Source: JAUVXJ01 sp034411995 (GTDB taxonomy: Bacteria; Chloroflexota; Anaerolineae; UBA7937; B3-Chlor). From it: DNA of 64,000 nt. Below the pieces are notes generated by a model that was not told where the DNA came from, searched no databases, and was given only the letters and a program-made list of their open reading frames with translations. Below are positions 51,745 to 58,933 of the stretch, piece after piece. The stretch lies in assembly GCA_034411995.1 (NCBI GenBank), contig DAOUME010000009.1, positions 177,897 to 241,896 of the forward strand, in the 5' to 3' direction. The number at the start of each line of letters is the position of its first letter. The stretch's first letter is position 1. The position numbers and the translations under genes were made by a program.

Positions 51745-52446
51745 ATGTCGGACAGAACGCTAGGTCTACTGATCCACTATATCGTCGATCAACTCCACAA
51801 CGTGGGGGCAGAGGTCAGCAAGATTAGGATCGTCAAGCTGCTCTACCTCATCGACATAGCTTACTACCGAACGCATCGACAACTGCTGACCGGTGTTCGG
51901 TGGGTCGCCTACAGGTACGGTCCCTATGCCTTCGAGATCGACCGGGCGATCAAGACCCTCGGCTACAAGCTTGAGAAGGAAGAAGTACTCACCCCCGATG
52001 GGCACTCGGCGTTCGTCTATCGAGGCGGCGGCGAGTCAGAGCTTCCGAGAACAGTAAATACCGGCACAAAGATGATGATCGACGAAGTCATTCACCGTTG
52101 GGCCTACGAGAGCTTGAATGATCTCCTGAACCACGTGTATTTCCAAACCGCACCCATGGAGGAAACTCAGTTCCGCGAGGCATTGGACTTCGAACGCATC
52201 TCGCAGCCGACCGGCCTCGCAGGCATAGGCCTGGAGATCCCACCCAAGAGATTAGAGCGGTACAGGCAAGCGCTGGCAACGGAGCACCAGCGGCACCTAC
52301 AGAGATTGGAGAACACGAGGGCAGCCCTCCATGCCTGGCCCATCAGTGGGGATGCCGCGTATCGCGAAGCCATGGCAAGGCGAGATGAGCAGGAGAAGAG
52401 TGGCTTGCCAAGACAGCTGCGGCTCAAGGACAGCAGATCTACGTAA
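51745..52446 (+). CDS. Panacea (SocA/DUF4065) domain protein, candidate antitoxin
   Basis: 233 residues. Residues 5-130 match the Panacea fold pattern: LGLLIHYIVDQLHNVGAEVSKIRIVKLLYLIDIAYYRTHRQLLTGVRWVAYRYGPYAFEIDRAIKTL, with the LLYLID-x-Y and YGP motifs. In established systems these proteins are promiscuous antitoxins that neutralise very different toxins. The C-terminal part is a charged, likely helical tail. Short leader from its own promoter, and the next gene starts 15 bases later, giving the layout of a toxin-antitoxin pair. Confidence 0.82.
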   Translation: MSDRTLGLLIHYIVDQLHNVGAEVSKIRIVKLLYLIDIAYYRTHRQLLTGVRWVAYRYGPYAFEIDRAIKTLGYKLEKEEVLTPDGHSAFVYRGGGESELPRTVNTGTKMMIDEVIHRWAYESLNDLLNHVYFQTAPMEETQFREALDFERISQPTGLAGIGLEIPPKRLERYRQALATEHQRHLQRLENTRAALHAWPISGDAAYREAMARRDEQEKSGLPRQLRLKDSRST

Positions 52447-52460
52447 GCACAACGGCTTCG

Positions 52461-53138
52461 ATGAACGATCTGATCGGTGACTACTATGAAGTCTCCACCC
52501 CTCAAGCGGAGGCTGCGTACCAACGAGGAGAGATACACTGGGTTCCTTCGCTATACCTTGAGCGCGACCTGAAACTGGTTCGACCTGTAGGCCCTGACCC
52601 GTGGGCTGGCGACGTCGAGGGATGGGAGATGATAGAAGCAAGCCAACCCGATCTGCATCCCCCGCCTTTCGACCATCCCCCGCTGAGGTCGCCGCCGCTC
52701 GAAAGCCGCGAGGAGCACCTGGCTCTGAAGGCCAAGCTGAGACCATCCATCCTCTTCTCGTCGGCCCCCGAACAGTGGTGCTATCGCTCAGGAGATGTCC
52801 GTGAGTCGGTCTACTTGGTGCTCCCGATGTTCTCGTTCCACGAAGAGGACCGTGACGAGTTCCGGCTGCGCGTCCGCGCCCTCGCATATCGCGAGCTGTT
52901 CTATCTCCCTGAAGATAACCGACTGCGCATGATCGAGGGCTTCGTCAGGTTTGACCGCGCGCACGTTGTGCCAAGGGGTTGGATGAAACCACACTCCGTC
53001 AGGCTGTCAGACGACGCGATGCTCATGCTAGAAGAGTGGTTCGTTTTCTACCTCACGGGTACTGCAAGCGACTGGCTTCTGGAGTATAGGGCGGAACTGG
53101 GAGCCGCCCTCGATGACCTGCTGGCCCGTATGAGCTAG
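52461..53138 (+). CDS. Unknown protein, candidate toxin partner of Panacea
   Basis: 225 residues. The central-to-C-terminal part (KAKLRPSILFSSAPEQW, about 93-110; VYLVLPMFSFHEEDRDEFRLRVRALAYRELFYLP; EGFVRFDRAHVVPRGW) has the order RP-VLxS, xVxPxF/S, F/L, LDR-xxVP seen in MazF/PemK toxins, but with long insertions and no close match that I can recall. N-terminal 90 residues are proline-rich and unassigned. Poor ribosome-binding site, consistent with coupling to the antitoxin gene. Function uncertain. Confidence 0.6.
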   Translation: MNDLIGDYYEVSTPQAEAAYQRGEIHWVPSLYLERDLKLVRPVGPDPWAGDVEGWEMIEASQPDLHPPPFDHPPLRSPPLESREEHLALKAKLRPSILFSSAPEQWCYRSGDVRESVYLVLPMFSFHEEDRDEFRLRVRALAYRELFYLPEDNRLRMIEGFVRFDRAHVVPRGWMKPHSVRLSDDAMLMLEEWFVFYLTGTASDWLLEYRAELGAALDDLLARMS

Positions 53139-53351
53139 CCCACACCCCCCGTAACGCAACCAGTTGACCTGCGGTGCCTGACATCTGCAGCGCGCATGTC
53201 AAGACGGCAGCCCCCACACAGCCAGGCATGCTCCACTTGACTTACAGGCAAGCACAACCATTCGCTCGATGGCTGCTCCCCTGGCTACCATTCCCCTGTC
53301 CCAGGTGCGCCCCCCCAGGCCACAGATGGCTAACGCGACTCGACTCTCGGA

Positions 53352-54290
53352 TCAGCCGCGCGCCACCTCCAGTATCAACTGGATCAGCTCCTCGCGGTCA
53401 GGACCAGACCACGGGATTTCCGAACGCCCCTCAGGCAGCAGCGTCAGTGCAGCATCATACCCGGCGTCCACCAGGACCTGGTGGTACTCCTCGGCCTTCT
53501 CGACCCAGGCTGGGTTGGCCATCTCCCCAAAGACGAGATGAACCGGAAGGCTCGGACCACTGCCGATGACGCCGAAGAAACTGCTCACTTTCCAAAGGTC
53601 GGGGTCTGATTCACTAAGCCTCTCGTAGAAGTCGTAGTCCCCACTGTAGCCGACGTATGCGTCCACATGGGCAGAGTCCTTCCCCGCCAGGCACTCCGTC
53701 TGCGACGGCGGACCTCCCCTGTTGGAGGCGAACTCGTCCCACACCTGCTGCAGGTTGTCCCCCATCAACGCCGTCTCCAATCCTGAACTGTCATGCCCAA
53801 ACACCGTGATCCACCCTGGCTCGCCCCCGTAATCCGCGGCCCTCTCCCGGGCAAAGCGGACCGCGCAGGCCCACGACTCGTGGACCTCGCGCAAGTCCCT
53901 GCCGTTGTCCTCAGTGCACTCGCTAAGCATCAAACACGGCGAACGCCTTTGCGGGACGAAGACCACCAGGCCCCGCCCAGCGAGCTCTTCGGCGAGGGAT
54001 GAGTACGCCACGGTATCCTTGGATTGGAACCATGCGTGCATGAGCACCACAACCGGCCAGGGCCCCGGCTCAGTCGGCGCGTACACATCGAGCATCTCAA
54101 CGGGCGCGTCCGGTTCCAGCAAAGTCAGGTACTCGATGTCCTCGGTAACCTCCACTGAGTAGCTGGGTGTCGGTTGCACGAATGTCGACGTGCTAGTCGG
54201 CGCGACCTCCGTAGGCGCGGGAGCGCCTCCAGGTGCGCAGCCAAACACCGTGACCAGGACAACCATCAGTACGAGAAACGCCGTCTTCAT
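53352..54290 (-). CDS. Lipoprotein with alpha/beta-hydrolase fold
   Basis: 312 residues from the ATG at 54290 (GGAAGGAGGAG). Signal with lipobox VTVFGC, Pro/Thr-rich tether, then a hydrolase domain: EMLDVYAPTEPGPWPVVVLMHAW, RGLVVFVPQRR, and the nucleophile-elbow region VFGHDSSGLETALMG. The elbow reads G-H-D-S-S-G instead of the usual G-x-S-x-G, and no obvious catalytic His is seen near the C-terminus (LTLLPEGRSEIPW). May be a divergent esterase or a binding protein. Lies 87 bases behind the GntR-LacI regulator on the same strand. Confidence 0.78.
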   Translation of the reverse strand: MKTAFLVLMVVLVTVFGCAPGGAPAPTEVAPTSTSTFVQPTPSYSVEVTEDIEYLTLLEPDAPVEMLDVYAPTEPGPWPVVVLMHAWFQSKDTVAYSSLAEELAGRGLVVFVPQRRSPCLMLSECTEDNGRDLREVHESWACAVRFARERAADYGGEPGWITVFGHDSSGLETALMGDNLQQVWDEFASNRGGPPSQTECLAGKDSAHVDAYVGYSGDYDFYERLSESDPDLWKVSSFFGVIGSGPSLPVHLVFGEMANPAWVEKAEEYHQVLVDAGYDAALTLLPEGRSEIPWSGPDREELIQLILEVARG

Positions 54291-54377
54291 TCTGAGCTCC
54301 TCCTTCCTCACTCTCTAGCGTCGGCCGGCCCGGACACGCACCCGCTAGATCTCGCAGTGACTCATGTCACACCTCCT

Positions 54378-55544
54378 TTACCTGGTGGGGGTTCGCCTGC
54401 AACCACAACTGCCCCGGACAACCAGTTCCGTATCCAGCATGATTCGCTTGAGTTCTACCGACCGCCCGCTACGGAGCTGTAGAAGCATGGTCATCGCCTG
54501 CATGCCCATTTCGTAGGCTGGCGCCGATACCGTCGTCAGAGGCGGCTGCACCAATGCGGCGAGCTCGATATCGTTGTAGCCCACGACAGCCACGTCCTCC
54601 GGAATGGTCTTGCCCCGCGCCTGGATGGCTTGCATAGCCCCGATGGCCAAGACATCTGCGGCGCCGAAGATCCCCGAAGGCGCCGCAGCCATGTCCAACA
54701 GTTGTTGCGCAGCCCGATAGCCCCAGTCTACGGTGAAGGCTGGCACCTCGACGACGAGCCCAGAATCCACATCCAGGCCGCTCGAGCTCAAGGCACGCTG
54801 GTACCCCAGGTAGCACTCGTTCAGGTTTCGCCACGAGAGAGGGCCGCTGATCAGGCCAATCCGCCTGTGGCCGTGCTCCAGCAGATGGGTCGTAGCTCGG
54901 TATCCGGCCCCCTCTGAGTCGAGGAGGACAACGTGCTCGGGCGCATCTGGCTCGTCGACGTAGACGATGGGGGGCAACCCCTGGAGTTCAGCACCTCTCG
55001 CCCCCAGCACTGTTCGGGTCGACGTGAGGATCAGACCATCGACCCCTTTGGCGCTGAGCTGGTTTATGTATCTCGTCGCCAGTCGGGGAAGGTCGTGGAA
55101 TTCACAGATGAAGAGGAGCTGCCGCGCATCCCGGGCGGCCGCCTGGACCCCCCGAAGGAATGGCACGTAGAACGGATTGAGTCCGGGGATCAGCACGCCT
55201 GTAGTGAACGACGGCAGATCAGGCACCCGCTGCGCAAGTCGCCTCGGATCATGCCCAACCACCGACGTCCCCACGCCTCGACGAGAAGTAACCAGCCCAT
55301 CCGCTTCGAGTCTCTGGTAGGCGGTGCGAACCGTGTGCATGTTGATGCCCAGGTGCTTGGCCAGTTCGCGCATCGGCGGCAGCTTGTCGCCCTCTTGTAC
55401 CTCACCGCTGGCGATGAGCCAGGTGATTTGCTGCTGTAGTTGCGCAGAGAGCGGCAGGGCTGCGTCTGGATCGATGCCGATCAACCGCAGGAGTCTGATG
55501 GTCCCATCGGTCGGGGTTGGCGATCCACTCATAGGGCTGCCCAC
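54378..55544 (-). CDS. GntR-LacI hybrid transcription regulator (AraR-like architecture)
   Basis: 388 residues. N-terminal GntR winged helix (about 30-100: MRELAKHLGINMHTVRTAYQRLEADGLV) joined to a LacI/periplasmic-binding-protein-like sensor (TTGVLIPGLNPFYVPFLRGVQAAARDA; GVDGLILTSTR; HLLEHGHRRIGLISGP; VAVVGYNDIELAALVQPPLTTV). This combination binds a sugar or similar small molecule. It is transcribed from a perfect promoter overlapped by a TGTTC-N10-GAACA palindrome, so it likely represses itself and the hydrolase gene behind it. Confidence 0.9.
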   Translation of the reverse strand: MGSPMSGSPTPTDGTIRLLRLIGIDPDAALPLSAQLQQQITWLIASGEVQEGDKLPPMRELAKHLGINMHTVRTAYQRLEADGLVTSRRGVGTSVVGHDPRRLAQRVPDLPSFTTGVLIPGLNPFYVPFLRGVQAAARDARQLLFICEFHDLPRLATRYINQLSAKGVDGLILTSTRTVLGARGAELQGLPPIVYVDEPDAPEHVVLLDSEGAGYRATTHLLEHGHRRIGLISGPLSWRNLNECYLGYQRALSSSGLDVDSGLVVEVPAFTVDWGYRAAQQLLDMAAAPSGIFGAADVLAIGAMQAIQARGKTIPEDVAVVGYNDIELAALVQPPLTTVSAPAYEMGMQAMTMLLQLRSGRSVELKRIMLDTELVVRGSCGCRRTPTR

Positions 55545-55571
55545 CAGCGAGCGCTACTCTGCAGGGGTGTA

Positions 55572-55607
55572 TGTTCCAATTATATAGAACAATAGCATAT
55601 CTGTCAA
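55572..55607 (-). promoter_or_regulatory. Perfect promoter with overlapping operator of the GntR-LacI gene
   Basis: Minus strand TTGACA (55602-55607), 17 bases, TATAAT (55579-55584). The inverted repeat tgttc-N10-gaaca (55572-55591) covers the -10 box; a protein bound there would shut the promoter off. Confidence 0.88.
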
Positions 55608-55892
55608 GCCCAGTGCCCGTACTCTGCCCACTTCCTCTCCAGTGACCTGCGTGAGCATCTGTCCAGCCTCCTCCGCGGTGAGTACCCCAGGTTGGAAATC
55701 AGAAACGCTGCGCTGCTCCTCGCTCAAAGGGGACCGCTGAGCGCTGACCATGATGTCGCAGCGCCCAGAGCTCGTCGATACCGCGCGTCTCCGCCAGCGT
55801 GGGCATATATGCTTAGCGCATGGCGCGCGGAAGTACCTACGCCCCGAGGCGGATGCGCGCGCGTAAACGCCCATCGACAGCCCGATGCGTTG

Positions 55893-55958
55893 CGCCTTTC
55901 TCGGGGGTGCAGAACGGGTGCTTTTTCTCTTCAAAGCCAGCCAACGTTGTGATACAGT
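55893..55958 (+). promoter_or_regulatory. Shared 66-bp promoter element, copy A
   Basis: Order: cgccttt, core ggtgcagaacggg (55906-55918), 11 bases, TTCAAA (55930-55935), 17 bases, TACAGT (55953-55958). The same element with identical spacings recurs at 62389-62454. About 40 bases before the first small membrane protein gene. Poor -35 and -10 suggest the promoter needs an activator at the core. Confidence 0.8.
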
Positions 55959-55998
55959 GAGGGTGGAAGACAAGCGGTGAATGAAGGAGGTAACGAAC

Positions 55999-56148
55999 AT
56001 GTTGTCTCTTGAGATAATCGGAGTGCTGGGCGCCTTGTTTGCTTTCCTGGTCCTCGCCATGGTCAGGACTGAGCTGGCCAGAAGGGAGACCAAGGCACAA
56101 CAGCGGGCTGAGGAAGGTGCGCCGAGGCCCGCAGGGGAAACCCAGTAG
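55999..56148 (+). CDS. 49-residue single-span membrane protein (MLSLE anchor family)
   Basis: Starts MLSLEIIGVLG, continues ALFAFLVLAMV, then RTELARRETKAQQR and a short charged tail. One N-terminal transmembrane helix with a Glu at position 5 and a positively charged cytoplasmic start. ATG behind AAGGAGG. Aligns along its whole N-terminus with the 57-residue protein next door and with the anchor of the receiver protein: ML(S/T)(L/I)E, hydrophobic, MVxTxLxRR. Family not recognised. Confidence 0.8.
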   Translation: MLSLEIIGVLGALFAFLVLAMVRTELARRETKAQQRAEEGAPRPAGETQ

Positions 56149-56222
56149 TCGCCGTCACGGCAAGCCGTGATGCTGCAAGTGGAAGAACGGATCCGATAAG
56201 GATCCAAAAGGAGGTAAGTGTC

Positions 56223-56396
56223 ATGTTGTCACTGGAGCTCATCGCCATATTCGGCCTGCTCTTCGCCTTCGTGGTCTACGTCATGGTTGTGACCCAACTG
56301 GAACGTAGAAGCCTGCAGACTGCCGAGAAGAAGGCCGAGCTCGATAGGCTAGCAGAGCACGCAGCGGAGACGGTCAAGGCGAAAGCCGAACGCTGA
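56223..56396 (+). CDS. 57-residue single-span membrane protein (MLSLE anchor family)
   Basis: MLSLELIAIFGLLFAFVVYVM, then VVTQLERRSLQTAEKKAEL and a helical, Lys/Glu/Ala-rich tail that could form a coiled coil (about 30-57). ATG with AAAGGAGG. Paralogue of the 49-residue protein 75 bases upstream and of the N-terminus of the next gene. Possibly interacts with the anchored receiver through the shared helix. Confidence 0.8.
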   Translation: MLSLELIAIFGLLFAFVVYVMVVTQLERRSLQTAEKKAELDRLAEHAAETVKAKAER

Positions 56397-56434
56397 ACCA
56401 GGCTCAAGAACACACCACAGAGGAGGTACAGGAT

Positions 56435-56974
56435 ATGTTGACTATCGAGATCGCGGGCGTACTCCTTCTGCTAGTGGGGCTATTGATCTACGCCATGGTC
56501 CGGTCCCAACTGCAGAGGAGGAGCGCTATCCTGCCCGGTCAGGTTGACCGAGCAGCCAGAATACTGATCGTTGACGATGATCCCGACTTCGTGAAGATCA
56601 CGGACCGGATCCTGAAGAATCATGGATACGAGACCCATAGCGCCTCCAGCGGTGCTGAGGCGCTGAAAGTCATGCGGACAGGTCCCGCCAAGCCTGACTT
56701 GGTGCTGCTCGACATTATGATGGATTACATCACCGACGGCCTGGACGTGAGCAATGCCATGCAGAGGGACCCCGGCTTGAGGGACATCCCGGTGATCATG
56801 GTCACCTCGCTGACGGGCGTGAAGAGCCAGGAGTTGTTCCCCAGCGACGAGCACGTGGCCGTCAGCGCTTGGCTGAGCAAGCCCGTTCGGCCAGATCAAC
56901 TTCTGAACAGTGTGCGCGAAACGCTGGCTGGAGTGCCGCAGGGCGTGCCGGTCGGAGTTCCAGCGCTACCGTAA
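56435..56974 (+). CDS. Membrane-anchored response-regulator receiver protein
   Basis: 179 residues, ATG with GAGGAGG. Residues 1-29 repeat the MLSLE anchor (MLTIEIAGVLLLLVGLLIYAM, VRSQLQRR). Residues 42-165 are a complete receiver: acidic pocket VDDDP (47-50), phospho-acceptor Asp93 in LLDIMMD, Thr near 124 (MVTSLTG) and Lys149 (LSKP). No output domain, only a short Pro-rich C-terminus. A phosphorylated receiver held at the membrane could signal to its two small paralogues or to the electron-transfer subunits encoded next. Unusual architecture. Confidence 0.88.
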   Translation: MLTIEIAGVLLLLVGLLIYAMVRSQLQRRSAILPGQVDRAARILIVDDDPDFVKITDRILKNHGYETHSASSGAEALKVMRTGPAKPDLVLLDIMMDYITDGLDVSNAMQRDPGLRDIPVIMVTSLTGVKSQELFPSDEHVAVSAWLSKPVRPDQLLNSVRETLAGVPQGVPVGVPALP

Positions 56975-57056
56975 AGGAGATCAGGCTGGCTGCAAGTGGT
57001 GAACGAGAAGGGTTACGGGATAGGTCAACGTTGCGGTGACCTTGACACAAGCTAGA

Positions 57057-57089
57057 CCAGGCTTGGCCATCGTCTGTCGCCAAGCCTGG
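57057..57089 (+). terminator. Perfect hairpin between the receiver and FdhB genes
   Basis: ccaggcttggc / gccaagcctgg, 11 bp with an 11-base loop, no T tract. It may limit read-through or set the ratio between the signalling and redox genes. Confidence 0.6.
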
Positions 57090-57238
57090 CGTCTACATCG
57101 GCGCGGTTTGGCCTGGGGATTTGTGCTCGTCAAGACCGCCAGGTAGCATAGAGAGTCAAAGACCCACGTACCCTTCAGGAAAGGCGCATTTTCTACGAAG
57201 TAGTCGAACCGAATCACGAAGAAGAGGGAGTAGTATAC

Positions 57239-58033
57239 ATGTCCAGAGTCGCTATGTTGATCGATGAGTCGATATGCGTGGGCTGTCGTGGTTGTCAGGT
57301 CGCCTGCAAACAGTGGAACGACCTCCCGGCTGAGGCGACCGTCCAGCGAGGGACCTATGAGAACCCTCCTGACCTCTCCGCCGCCACCTGGACCCGGGTC
57401 AAGTACACGGAACTGGTCCAGGGCGATGATGTGCAATGGCTCTTCTTGACACAGGGTTGCCTCCACTGTGGGAACCCAGCCTGTGTGGAGGTCTGCCCCA
57501 CCGGTGCGCTGAAACAGCACCCCACTCTGGGTATCGTTACCCTTGAACGCGACTTGTGCAACGGATGCGGGTATTGCACTCAGTTCTGTCCCTTCGGCAT
57601 ACCCCGCCTGGACGCCGATGTGCTCTCAGGCGAGGGAAAGGCCTTCAAGTGCAACTTCTGCCAGGACCGGGTGACCAATGACACGCTGCCGGCCTGTGTC
57701 AAGACTTGTCCCTCGGGAGCGTTCAAATTCGGTGACCGCGAAGAGATGGTGTCCCTAGGCAAGGCTCGCGTAGAGGAGCTCACGCAGGCAGGGTTTCCCA
57801 ACGCCAATCTGTACGGCGAGCACGAGATGGGAGGCCTCGGTAGAATGTATGTACTCAGAGAGAGACCATCCGCGTACGGGCTCCCGGAGAACCCTCAGTA
57901 TCCAGTCGTGGCCAACGTATGGCAAGACATAGTGCAGCCGCTCGGCACTCTGGCCTTCGGTGCCGCTGCCCTCGCCGTAATGGGCTTCTACTTCGTCGCG
58001 CGGCGCAACATCAAGATGGAGGAAGTGGAATGA
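57239..58033 (+). CDS. Formate dehydrogenase-type iron-sulfur subunit (FdhB/FdnH-like) with C-terminal anchor
   Basis: 264 residues. Four [4Fe-4S] clusters are predicted: CVGCRGCQVAC (13-23), CLHCGNPACVEVCP, CNGCGYCTQFCP and CNFCQDR...CVKTCP. A transmembrane helix near the C-terminus (about 237-256, GTLAFGAAALAVMGFYFVA) matches FdnH/FdhB. It would carry electrons from a molybdenum/tungsten enzyme to the cytochrome subunit. No catalytic subunit gene is near, so it must pair with one elsewhere or serve another donor. Stop overlaps the next start (ATGA). Confidence 0.9.
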   Translation: MSRVAMLIDESICVGCRGCQVACKQWNDLPAEATVQRGTYENPPDLSAATWTRVKYTELVQGDDVQWLFLTQGCLHCGNPACVEVCPTGALKQHPTLGIVTLERDLCNGCGYCTQFCPFGIPRLDADVLSGEGKAFKCNFCQDRVTNDTLPACVKTCPSGAFKFGDREEMVSLGKARVEELTQAGFPNANLYGEHEMGGLGRMYVLRERPSAYGLPENPQYPVVANVWQDIVQPLGTLAFGAAALAVMGFYFVARRNIKMEEVE

Positions 58034-58788
58034 TAGGCGACAGGGTGCGCAGAGTAGAAGAGGCCGGCGAAGGAGGAGTCATCAGAGTCAGATGGATCCC
58101 CAAGTACTCGGCGATGGAGCGGGTCTTCCACTGGGGACACACAGTCACCTTCCTCGCCCTCGCCATGACCGGGATGATCCTGTTCTTCCCCTTCCTGCGC
58201 CCGTTGGCTCGCGGAGACGGGGGTCAGCTCATCCGTATGCTGCACCGAGCCTCGGCTATTGCCTATGGGGCGCTGCCCTTGATCTACGTCATACTGGAGC
58301 CAAGGCGAGCATGGATGAGCCTGAAGTCTGTGTTCAAGGTCAGCCGCTACGACATCGAATGGGTCAAGGGCATGATACCCTACTACATGTTCGCGCGACA
58401 CGAGGCCATGGCCCCGCAGGATAGGTTCAACACCGGCGAGAAGCTGAACGCCGTCGTCATCATCCTGGGGAGCGTGGTCTTCGCCGTCACTGGCCTGCTC
58501 ATGTGGTTCGGCAAGGGCATCCTGCCCATAGGGCTCTTCCAGACGATGGTGCTGGCGCACGACGTCGCCATGATCGTCACTGTGTGTATGTTCATCGTCC
58601 ACTTCTATCTGGCCGTCCTGCATCCCCTGATGTGGGCCGGGCTGGTAAGCATGCGCTTTGGCGTCACTTCTGCCACTTACGCTCAGGAGCACCATGCTCT
58701 GTGGTACTACGGCGCGGACAAGGCCAGGGAGATCTACGAGGCTCAGAAGGCAGACCAGATGGACAGCGAGAAGCGGTCCAGCCGCTGA
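58030..58788 (+). CDS. Formate dehydrogenase-type cytochrome b subunit (FdnI/FdhG-like)
   Basis: 252 residues, four main hydrophobic helices. Heme-ligand candidates: His in ERVFHWGHTVTFLAL, in RMLHRASAIAYGAL, in VLAHDVAM and in HFYLAVLHPLMWAGLV. Starts inside the FdhB stop. It would hold heme b groups in the membrane and hand electrons to quinone. C-terminal EEHHALWY-type segment (QEHHALWYYGADKA) is family-typical. Followed by a strong terminator. Confidence 0.9.
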   Translation: MIGDRVRRVEEAGEGGVIRVRWIPKYSAMERVFHWGHTVTFLALAMTGMILFFPFLRPLARGDGGQLIRMLHRASAIAYGALPLIYVILEPRRAWMSLKSVFKVSRYDIEWVKGMIPYYMFARHEAMAPQDRFNTGEKLNAVVIILGSVVFAVTGLLMWFGKGILPIGLFQTMVLAHDVAMIVTVCMFIVHFYLAVLHPLMWAGLVSMRFGVTSATYAQEHHALWYYGADKAREIYEAQKADQMDSEKRSSR

Positions 58789-58818
58789 CGCCCATCTGCC
58801 CGTACCGCTGACAAGCAA

Positions 58819-58848
58819 GGGACCAGAATCAATCCTCTGGTCCCTTTT
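58819..58848 (+). terminator. Intrinsic terminator of the anchor-receiver-FdhBG operon
   Basis: gggaccaga - 8 bases - tctggtccc, then TTTT. Lies between convergent genes and may also end the opposite transcript. Confidence 0.85.
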
Positions 58849-58933
58849 CGTCTCCTGCACCAGCGCCCTCGTCGTGAAAGGCGCTGCCCTGTTCGCGACG
58901 GGGGTGGCTCCGTCACCCCGAGGTAGGGGCACG

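Larger units (their letters stand above)
55545..55998. other. Divergent intergenic region
   Basis: Holds the regulator's promoter/operator on the minus strand and the first copy of the 66-bp promoter element on the plus strand. The part between (about 55610-55890) shows no gene. Confidence 0.7.

Noticed and set aside
55554..56207. Minus-strand ORF of 217 codons opposite the two small membrane proteins
   Set aside because: The plus-strand paralogous small genes with strong ribosome-binding sites explain the region; the minus frame overlaps a promoter/operator.
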